From the NCBI GenBank assembly GCA_013425455.1, contig JACCLI010000045.1, forward strand, positions 1 through 34,052: DNA of 34,052 bases, written 5' to 3'. The stretch's first letter is position 1; each line of letters opens with the position of its first letter. The stretch is from Microcaldota archaeon (GTDB lineage Archaea; Micrarchaeota; Micrarchaeia; Anstonellales; Bilamarchaeaceae). Both the position numbers and the translations under genes were made by a program. The notes below the pieces were generated by a model. That model ran no database searches. It saw only the letters and a program-made list of their open reading frames with translations, and had not been told where the DNA came from. Shown piece by piece: positions 6,910 through 12,618 of the stretch.

Positions 6910-7380
6910 CTATTTCTTCTTAGCTTTCTTCTCCTTGCCTGCGTGCCCGTGTATCATCTCGTGCAGCAGGCTGTTCATCTTCTCAGCCTCGTTCACATCC
7001 AGCGCGTCGCAAACAACCTCATACCCGCTAAGCCCGCTCGTGTTCACGTGCATTGTGCAAGTTCCGACCATCCTTTCCAGAACGCTCCTTGTAATGGCAG
7101 AATCAGTGATTGTGCTTATCGGGAGGCTGTTCTTCTTGTGTTGGAATATCCCGCTCTCGTGCACAATTTTGTTGTCCTCCAGCGCCACGGATGTCACCAT
7201 CTCGTGCGCTTTCGAGTGCACTATTGAGAAAAGCAGCACAAGAACCGCCAAAAAGATGAAGAAGAGCCCCAGCTCCCCCACGTTCATCAGCGCGAGCGCA
7301 ATCAGCACAATGGCCAGCGGCATCACAAAAAAGTAATGAGTAAGGAAGTATCCTGTGAGTTTAGGCCTTATTCTTTCCAT
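6910..7380 (-). CDS. membrane protein with bacterial PH (bPH_2/DUF304, YdbS-like) domain
   Basis: About 156 residues. Two membrane helices (VMPLAIVLIALALMNVGELGLFFIFLAVLVLLFSIVH region) are followed by a soluble domain. There, ALEDNKIVHESGIFQHKKNSLPISTITDSAITRSVLERMVGTCTMHV has the strand pattern of bacterial PH domains of the DUF304/YdbS-YdbT type. The C-terminus is Lys-rich. In Bacillus, ydbST belongs to the sigma-W regulon and protects against membrane-active peptides; whether this protein does so is inference. The start is uncertain: ATG 7380 fits a TATA box at 7411-7422 with a short leader, while ATG 7398 would add six residues. An extension to 7581 would run through the divergent gene's promoter and is rejected. 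Confidence 0.75.
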   Translation of the reverse strand: MERIRPKLTGYFLTHYFFVMPLAIVLIALALMNVGELGLFFIFLAVLVLLFSIVHSKAHEMVTSVALEDNKIVHESGIFQHKKNSLPISTITDSAITRSVLERMVGTCTMHVNTSGLSGYEVVCDALDVNEAEKMNSLLHEMIHGHAGKEKKAKKK

Positions 7381-7410
7381 GTAGGACCCCCATTCCATTC
7401 CCACGCTCGG

Positions 7411-7428
7411 ATTTATAAATTTTTTATT
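7411..7428. promoter_or_regulatory. AT-rich divergent promoter, PH-domain and CGP-tail genes
   Basis: ATTTATAAATTTTTTATT lies between the two start codons. On the plus strand the TTTTTTATT part is about 25 nt from ATG 7451. On the minus strand the TTTATAAAT part is about 36 nt from ATG 7380, with a leader of about 11 nt. Confidence 0.5.
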
Positions 7429-7450
7429 CCATACCTGTCCAGTGATTTGC

Positions 7451-7630
7451 ATGAAAGGATTTGCTTTGTTGCTTTGCCTGATGCTGCTTTTGGCGGCTCC
7501 GGTCGTGTTTGCACAGGATGACAGCTGGGACACCAGTGGGTACGGAAGCTCGAGCAGCTGCTGCTGCGGCCCGGCATTCATACTCCTTGCTGGCGCAGCC
7601 CTGTTCGCCTATGCACACCAGAAAAACTGA
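7451..7630 (+). CDS. 59-aa exported mini-protein with CGP-CTERM tail
   Basis: Only 59 residues. A signal peptide (about 1-21, ending VFA) is followed by about 16 mature residues rich in Asp, Gly and Ser. Then comes CCCGPAFILLAGAALFAY and a basic end (HQKN). Cys-Gly-Pro, hydrophobic helix and basic tail match the CGP-CTERM signal described in Thermococcales. Almost the whole product is sorting signal, so it may be a surface lipopeptide or a carrier for the modified Cys (inference). Start ATG 7451 is chosen over GTG 7442 because a TATA element lies about 25 nt upstream. It is convergent with the Spo0M-like gene, 2 nt apart. Confidence 0.75.
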   Translation: MKGFALLLCLMLLLAAPVVFAQDDSWDTSGYGSSSSCCCGPAFILLAGAALFAYAHQKN

Positions 7631-7632
7631 GT

Positions 7633-8067
7633 TCACTCGGTCACATTCAGTTTCTTTGAGGCGTTGATATCCAATCCGCCCTCTATGTCCACCTTGGCCT
7701 CCACTTCCCATTCTATCTTGATTCCGCCTATGAACCCCAGGAAGCCAGGCTTCGAGACTAAATCCGGATTTTTCGGGATATTAAAATTCACATTGTACTC
7801 CGCGCTCTCCTTAAGCATCCCCGGTTTTTCAAGTTCCGCCTCATCCGTAAAGAGTATCTCCTTTTCCGTGTGGCTGCGCCTGCTTCGGCCCATCCCATGG
7901 CTTCTAGTCACCATCCTGAACGCATTCAGCCTCGCCTTGAATCCCCTCGCCTCGAATTGAGTGTTCACATTCAGCCTAACTGCCACCGTGACCTTCTCCC
8001 CGAGCACATACCTGTCCTTCTCCGTGCTGATGCTTACGCTCCCTTTTGTAAAGTCCATCAATCCCAT
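7633..8067 (-). CDS. Spo0M/arrestin-like fold protein
   Basis: About 144 residues predicted as all-beta. The start MGLMDFTKGSVSISTEKDRYVLGEKVTVAVRLNV resembles Spo0M-type proteins (MGL-F, then a strand ending in an R/Y-x-x-GE turn). The end, IKIEWEVEAKVDIEGGLDINASKKLNV, matches the final strands of arrestin-like folds (WxVEAxLD...LDI...K). Members are cytosolic scaffolds; Bacillus Spo0M affects sporulation and cell form. This one is shorter than the bacterial protein, so a single-lobe version is possible. ATG 8067 has a GGTGGGA ribosome-binding motif just upstream; ATG 8082 would add five residues. Confidence 0.65.
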   Translation of the reverse strand: MGLMDFTKGSVSISTEKDRYVLGEKVTVAVRLNVNTQFEARGFKARLNAFRMVTRSHGMGRSRRSHTEKEILFTDEAELEKPGMLKESAEYNVNFNIPKNPDLVSKPGFLGFIGGIKIEWEVEAKVDIEGGLDINASKKLNVTE

Positions 8068-8095
8068 TTTCCCACCGCCCATACTTCCACCAATT

Positions 8096-8105
8096 CCTTT
8101 TTATT
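8096..8105. promoter_or_regulatory. shared TATA box, Spo0M-like and DUF2207 genes
   Basis: CTTTTTATTC is about 27 nt upstream of ATG 8128 (plus) and about 34 nt upstream of ATG 8067 (minus). One AT-rich element therefore appears to serve both divergent genes. Confidence 0.45.
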
Positions 8106-8127
8106 CCCTGTTTCCCCAATCCACGGC

Positions 8128-9963
8128 ATGAAAAAAGCATTTTTTGCATTGGCTTTTCTGGTTCTCTGCGGCGCCCTTTTCTCTTATACAATAGACAATT
8201 ACCTTACCGAGGCAACTGTCCAATCCAATGGCGGCATCCACGTAAAGGAAACCATCACCTTCACCCTCACAGCGGATGACATTTCACAAATGAGCGCCGG
8301 GGAGGGCTACCGTTCCATTCGCCTTCAGGATTATGAACAACTCTCCAGCATCCATGTGAACAGCGTAAAGGTGGACGGCTCTGCCGCGGGAAACCGCGTC
8401 CAAATCTCCCCCGACAACCCAGAGAACGCTGAAATCGTCTGGACCGAAGTCCACGAAGGGCAGAACACAGTAGTATTGGACTACACCATCTCCAACCGCG
8501 TAGAGCTCTACAATGATTTTGCAAGAATATGCTACGAGCACTACGGCGCCAACTGGCCCGTTTTCGCGACTAACTTCCAGTCCCGCATGACTTTGCCAGA
8601 GGATTCCCGCGGAAAGGATATGCATTACCAAATCTATTCCCCCAGGCAGGGGAGCTCCCGCATAGATGACCTAACTATAGTAGTGGATATGAACGACGTC
8701 CCACCCGGCAACTACATAGGCGGCTGCTACCTTTTTGCGCGGGATTCGGTCCACACCTCCCGTGTCGTAAACGCTTCCGCCCTTGCAATCCTCCAAAACG
8801 AGCGCGAATCCTATTCAAAGCAGGAGCCACAGAAGCCCGTGGGCCTTTTTGACGGAGAGGGCTCGCCCGTTTGCTGCTGCTCCACAGTATTCCTAATCTG
8901 CCTGGTGCTCGGCCTCGCCGCCGCATACAACACTTTCCTAAAGCCAAAGAAATACCCGGACAATCTCATGCCCCCGGACAGGGAGGAGCCCGCGGTGGTG
9001 GCCGCCCTCCTTCGCAACGAGATTCCGGAAAAGGATTTATTCGCCTCCACACTTGTTGACCTCATAAACCGCAACATAATCGATATAATAGAATTGGAGA
9101 AGAAGCCTGGCGAGACGATGGAATTGAAGCGCGAGCGCACCATCCTCTTCCTGAAAAAGAGGCCCTCGGACCTCAAGCCCTACGAGAACGCGGTCCTCGA
9201 CCTAATTTTCTCAGATAAAAAAGAAGTGGACCTCGACCAGATGGCCGAGGATTTCAAGAATGTGCACACAAAGGATGACGCAAAGAAGATGTCCGTGGAG
9301 AAGAATATGGAAACCTACCATTCCGAAATGAAGAAAATCATAAAGGACAAGGGCCTCTGGCATTCCTCTCAGGGCAGGACAGTAAGAAAAAGCCAGCTCG
9401 GCTCGCTCACATTCTTCCTGGTGGCGTTCTCCCTGTGCATTATTCCCTATATGTTCAGCAGCGTCCCGAACATGGGGATTGAGGTGGTGGTTCTTCTCCT
9501 CATCTCCGCCCCAGGAGTGATAATCCTAGCCCCTCTCCTTGCCTATTACTATTCCACGATGAAATCCGAATATCCCAAGATGTATGCGGACGAATTCGAA
9601 AAATGGGACGCGTTCCGCCGCGGGGTGCAGGCAAGCAGGCTCAAGGAGTACCCGCCCGGCTCCGCAGTGATTTGGGGCGAAATCCTCACCTACGCAACCG
9701 CCCTAGGGCTTGCGGACAAGGTGGAAAAGCACCTTTCCGAACTGGATGCATTAATAGTGCAGAAGGTCCAGACCGTGCAGAGGATGAGGCCCCATATGTA
9801 TGCGTTCTACGCATCCGCGCTGGAAATAGAAAACCTTGCCTCATACGGCAGCAGGTCCGGCCCCTCAACCGGAGGGTTCTCCTCTGGCTCCAGCGGAGGC
9901 TGGTCCAGCGGCGGGGGAGGCGGCTTCAGCGGCGGCAGTTCCGGTGGAGGAGGATTCCGCTAG
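8128..9963 (+). CDS. DUF2207 membrane protein with Gly/Ser-rich tail
   Basis: 611 residues. A signal peptide (about 1-20) is followed by an extracytoplasmic beta-rich DUF2207 domain (about 21-245: NYLTEATVQSNGGIHVKETITF...). The first membrane helix is introduced by CCCSTVF (Cys 249-251). A cytosolic stretch then carries the family's winged-helix-like motif (PPDREEPAVVAALLRNE, STLVDLINRNIIDI). Two further helices (about 425-480) and a soluble region end in a Gly/Ser-rich tail closing GGGGFR, typical of this family. Function is not established. The CCC entering the helix resembles the CGP-like tails of the small secreted proteins nearby. ATG 8128 fits the signal peptide and a TATA box about 27 nt upstream; an upstream extension to 7870 is antisense to the Spo0M-like gene. 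Confidence 0.88.
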   Translation: MKKAFFALAFLVLCGALFSYTIDNYLTEATVQSNGGIHVKETITFTLTADDISQMSAGEGYRSIRLQDYEQLSSIHVNSVKVDGSAAGNRVQISPDNPENAEIVWTEVHEGQNTVVLDYTISNRVELYNDFARICYEHYGANWPVFATNFQSRMTLPEDSRGKDMHYQIYSPRQGSSRIDDLTIVVDMNDVPPGNYIGGCYLFARDSVHTSRVVNASALAILQNERESYSKQEPQKPVGLFDGEGSPVCCCSTVFLICLVLGLAAAYNTFLKPKKYPDNLMPPDREEPAVVAALLRNEIPEKDLFASTLVDLINRNIIDIIELEKKPGETMELKRERTILFLKKRPSDLKPYENAVLDLIFSDKKEVDLDQMAEDFKNVHTKDDAKKMSVEKNMETYHSEMKKIIKDKGLWHSSQGRTVRKSQLGSLTFFLVAFSLCIIPYMFSSVPNMGIEVVVLLLISAPGVIILAPLLAYYYSTMKSEYPKMYADEFEKWDAFRRGVQASRLKEYPPGSAVIWGEILTYATALGLADKVEKHLSELDALIVQKVQTVQRMRPHMYAFYASALEIENLASYGSRSGPSTGGFSSGSSGGWSSGGGGGFSGGSSGGGGFR

Positions 9964-9969
9964 CCATCA

Positions 9970-10542
9970 TCAAAAAATGCCAAGCCTCGCCCCTCCCTTC
10001 CACAGGACATATGCAATAATTCCGCCCCCAACCGCCGTGATTAATTGCATGATTCCCATAGCCGTGAGGAATAAGGCAGGCACCAGCCCGAACTGCAGCA
10101 GCAAATACGCAGATGAGAACAGCAGCCCCGCCTTGAGCAAAGCACCCATCCCCAAAGATAGGAAATAATTCACCTTCTTCTCCCCAAAGAGATATTTCAT
10201 CGTTAATATAAGCAAAACATTGCCCGCCCAGATGAACGGAACCATGAACACCAATGCAAAAGTGAAGGGCCCAAACAAAACCCCGCGCGCAATCGCCCCG
10301 AGGCTAGGCAAAAGCGCAAGCCCCATCACCTTCTTCGCATCCAGGTTAAGGGACGCAACCACAAGGAACGCGTTCACCAGCACGCCGACGAGCAATTGCG
10401 GGTGCCCGACCAGAAAAGGAATCAAAAACGCAAGGAATCCCAAAAACAGGAACTCCGCAAATTCGAATTTCTCCCCGAGCCGGAATATTCTCGAATCCAG
10501 AACTTCCATCGCCCTGTTTGCAAAAGCCATTTTCATATTCAT
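9970..10542 (-). CDS. polytopic membrane protein of unknown function
   Basis: 190 residues with about five or six membrane helices. The general layout (FEFAEFLFLGFLAF, LDAKKVMGLALLPSLGAIARG, FIWAGNVLLILTMKYLF) resembles small integral proteins of the ECF-transporter S-component size class, but I see no substrate signature and do not assign one. It starts with an ATG that overlaps the upstream gene's TGA (ATGA, 4-nt overlap), so it is the second gene of a two-gene operon. ATGs at 10536 and 10530 are possible alternatives. It converges on the DUF2207 gene. Confidence 0.6.
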   Translation of the reverse strand: MNMKMAFANRAMEVLDSRIFRLGEKFEFAEFLFLGFLAFLIPFLVGHPQLLVGVLVNAFLVVASLNLDAKKVMGLALLPSLGAIARGVLFGPFTFALVFMVPFIWAGNVLLILTMKYLFGEKKVNYFLSLGMGALLKAGLLFSSAYLLLQFGLVPALFLTAMGIMQLITAVGGGIIAYVLWKGGARLGIF

Positions 10543-11168
10543 AACCTCAGCTGCCCGGCAAACATCAGTGTGTTCAAAGAAAACAATGCAATCATGAGTA
10601 TGCTCAGCACAAGGAGCGCCAGTTTGGATTGGGAGTGCATCTCGTTTATCTGCCTCTCGGTCTGGGCCACGCTTGCCCGCGCGTCATCTATTTCCCCCTT
10701 TATCTCCGAAAGGCTGAAGGTGGCTGAGCTGGCCGAATCCCCCACATCCTTCGCGGATTGCGAGGTCTGCCCCATATCCCCTGCCGCATCCTTCATGTCC
10801 GTACCGGTCTGCCTCAGCCCCGAGACAGCATCTGCGGGCATAAACGGCACCGCCGCAAGCCCGGAAGCCGTGCTCTCCACCGCCTGCCCCATCCCGTATA
10901 TAGCCTCAGAATAGGAATCCAGGGTGGCAGAAGTGTTCCCCGCAAATGCCGAGAACGAATTCACCGTATCCTCCGCATACCCCACAGTGAGCCCCGCATT
11001 GAGCAGAATGTTATCCAGGCTCCTCGTCTGCGCGAGGGCACTGTCCCTCATCCCGTCGATGACACCTCCCAGCGTAAAATAGAACCATATCGTCGCGATT
11101 ATGCCGGCAATCCCTATGAAAATCCCGCCCGCAGCGACAATTTTCCCCAGCGCTTCCTTCGCTTCCAT
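10539..11168 (-). CDS. two-helix membrane protein with a long extracytoplasmic Ala/Ser-rich helical region
   Basis: About 209 residues. One membrane helix near the N-terminus (KIVAAGGIFIGIAGIIATIWFYFTL) and one near the C-terminus (LALLVLSILMIALFSLNTLMF) flank about 140 residues rich in Ala, Ser, Asp and Gln. That region probably forms a coiled-coil rod, reminiscent of chemoreceptor sensory stalks, but no signalling domain is present. No family recognised. ATG 11168 lies about 29 nt from a TATA box; ATG 11183 would lie only 14 nt away and is less likely. It is translationally coupled to the following membrane protein, so the two may form a complex. Confidence 0.6.
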   Translation of the reverse strand: MEAKEALGKIVAAGGIFIGIAGIIATIWFYFTLGGVIDGMRDSALAQTRSLDNILLNAGLTVGYAEDTVNSFSAFAGNTSATLDSYSEAIYGMGQAVESTASGLAAVPFMPADAVSGLRQTGTDMKDAAGDMGQTSQSAKDVGDSASSATFSLSEIKGEIDDARASVAQTERQINEMHSQSKLALLVLSILMIALFSLNTLMFAGQLRL

Positions 11169-11189
11169 GAAATGCAGTCGCATAATAGC

Positions 11190-11202
11190 ATTTAATATAT
11201 TT
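11190..11202. promoter_or_regulatory. shared AT-rich promoter, coiled-coil protein and cold-shock genes
   Basis: ATTTAATATATTT lies about 29 nt upstream of the minus-strand ATG 11168 and about 36 nt upstream of the plus-strand ATG 11233. The plus leader would be short, with only a weak AGGGT ribosome-binding motif. Confidence 0.45.
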
Positions 11203-11232
11203 CCCTTACAAATAAGGAGCAGGGTAATTAGA

Positions 11233-11427
11233 ATGGCAGAAGGAAAAGTAAAATTTTATAACGTAAGCAAGAGGTTCGGCTTCATAGCCGGTGACGATGG
11301 GCAGGAGTACTTCATGCACCAGAGCGGAATTGCCCCGGGCACCAACCTGAACGAGGGCGACAGGGTCTCCTTTGACGTCGTGCAGGGCGACAGGGGCCCC
11401 AAGGCAGAGAACGTAAAGAAGCTCTGA
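11233..11427 (+). CDS. cspA: cold-shock domain protein
   Basis: 64 residues, a complete single cold-shock domain. It opens MAEGKVKFYNVSKRFGFIAGDDG with RNP1 (KRFGFI). RNP2 reads YFMHQS where bacterial proteins have VFVHFS. The C-terminal strands (GDRVSFDVVQGDRGPKAENV) are standard. It binds single-stranded RNA/DNA and likely acts as an RNA chaperone. Cold-shock proteins are patchy in archaea and usually regarded as acquired from bacteria. The reading frame is open upstream, but the ATG at 11233 gives the exact family length. Confidence 0.93.
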   Translation: MAEGKVKFYNVSKRFGFIAGDDGQEYFMHQSGIAPGTNLNEGDRVSFDVVQGDRGPKAENVKKL

Positions 11428-11922
11428 TCAGAAACCTTTCTTTGCCATTTCGAGAAGGAATGGCAGGCAGTCTTTTTTCTTACCTTTTTTATGATTCCAC
11501 TCCTTTACGATTAGCCGGTAGGCTCCAATCTCCTTCGGATATTCCGGGCGTATCTGCGTTCCAATCACAGAATGCATAATCCGCGGAATCCCGGGGCATA
11601 ATCTCCCCATCATCTTTCCGGAAGAATTTTTCGGGTACGCCTTGCACACCGATGGCGCAATCTTGTGTATGGTGCACCTTCCCCATTCCAAAAAGTAGCA
11701 CGGGTGGGATTTCAGCGCAAGCAGATAGTCCTCCGCGCACCCCGAATCGTGCATCTCCAGCACCATGTCATTGTCATAATTAAGTATCCTGCAAGGCGCA
11801 ATAGTTGCAAAATCAGAAGCCCTGTACCCGTCCTCCGCAATCCTCAGCACGTCGAAAGCGGTCACCGTAATCAGGTGGTTTTTGCAGCACTCCGCTCCGC
11901 ACAGCGTGCACGGGCCAAGCAT
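11428..11922 (-). CDS. YkgJ-family Cys-cluster protein
   Basis: 164 residues. It starts CTLCGAECCKNH, a variant of the CxxCxxxCC cluster of the YkgJ/UPF0153 family. The family's later Cys follow in HPCYFLEWGRCTIHKIAPSVCKAYP and LCPG, with the C-I-H/Y-x-x-x-P-x-x-C pattern. These proteins are thought to bind zinc or an iron-sulfur cluster; their role is unknown. A second, different member lies at 15155-15637. Start ATG 11922 has a TATA box about 25 nt upstream. The stop abuts the convergent cold-shock gene without a gap. Confidence 0.82.
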   Translation of the reverse strand: MLGPCTLCGAECCKNHLITVTAFDVLRIAEDGYRASDFATIAPCRILNYDNDMVLEMHDSGCAEDYLLALKSHPCYFLEWGRCTIHKIAPSVCKAYPKNSSGKMMGRLCPGIPRIMHSVIGTQIRPEYPKEIGAYRLIVKEWNHKKGKKKDCLPFLLEMAKKGF

Positions 11923-11941
11923 AATCCATTTTCGCCTCTCG

Positions 11942-11951
11942 CCTTTTTATG
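11942..11951. promoter_or_regulatory. shared TATA box, YkgJ and membrane protein genes
   Basis: CCTTTTTATG is centred about 25 nt from the minus-strand ATG 11922 and about 26 nt from the plus-strand ATG 11973. This near-symmetry is the clearest example of a single TATA element serving two leaderless genes. Confidence 0.55.
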
Positions 11952-11972
11952 CATTTCCGCCCCAATCCACGC

Positions 11973-12551
11973 ATGGCGATCCAATGGAGGAGCGGGCCCA
12001 GGCCCCTCTTCCGCAACCACAAGAAGCCGATAATGTATGTGATAGTCATTCTTCTCATAATTTTCCTATACGCAACAGGGATTCTCGAATCCTTCATCCT
12101 CTCCCTGCACCAGTTTGAGTATGCGGGTGCGTTCGTAGCCGGCCTCTTCTACAGCTACGGGATGACCACCCCCTTCGCAATAGCCGTGCTTGCGATAATG
12201 GCGCAGAACACCAACCCATTCATTCTCGCACTTCTCGGCGCATTGGGCGCAGTAACAAGCGACCTTCTCCTCCTCCGCGCATTTTCCGGAGAGGCTGGAA
12301 AAGAGATTCGCATAACTAAGGACCTTTCCTTCACAATTCCAGAATCCAAAACCCTTCCCGGCCGCCTCCTCTTCTCCATAATCGGAGGATTTGTTCTTAT
12401 GTCCCCGCTTCCGGACGAATTGGGGGTCATCCTCCTCGGGATAAGCCGCATAGAGGCTTGGAAATTCGCCATAATCTCTTTCATTTTCAAATACATAGGA
12501 GTGCTCACAATCGCCGGAATCTCGCTCACCTTCCTTTTCCCCGCGTCGTAA
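11973..12551 (+). CDS. membrane protein, possibly SNARE-associated/DedA-like
   Basis: 192 residues with four or five membrane helices. LYATGILESFILSLHQFEYAGAFVAGLFYSYGMTTPFA and GALGAVTSDLLLL, then MSPLPDELGVILLG before a last helix, recall the small VTT/DedA-like or small-multidrug-export-like membrane proteins (amphipathic re-entrant part with P-x-P-x-E/D). The match is weak. The start at 11973 is set by the TATA box about 26 nt upstream; the ATG at 11949 would leave no room for a promoter. Its promoter-to-start segment closely resembles that of the DUF2207 gene. Confidence 0.65.
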   Translation: MAIQWRSGPRPLFRNHKKPIMYVIVILLIIFLYATGILESFILSLHQFEYAGAFVAGLFYSYGMTTPFAIAVLAIMAQNTNPFILALLGALGAVTSDLLLLRAFSGEAGKEIRITKDLSFTIPESKTLPGRLLFSIIGGFVLMSPLPDELGVILLGISRIEAWKFAIISFIFKYIGVLTIAGISLTFLFPAS

Positions 12552-12589
12552 ATTTCCCGTTTTTTATTCCTTTTCCCATTTCCTCAAGC

Positions 12590-12597
12590 TTTTATTC
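12590..12597 (+). promoter_or_regulatory. TATA box for the metalloprotease gene
   Basis: CTTTTATT is centred about 26 nt upstream of ATG 12619, consistent with a leaderless transcript. Confidence 0.45.
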
Positions 12598-12618
12598 CTT
12601 TTTGCCGGATATCCCCGC

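Noticed and set aside
7870-8127. N-terminal extension of the DUF2207 protein
   Set aside because: It lies antisense to the Spo0M-like gene and would bury a clear signal peptide starting at 8128.
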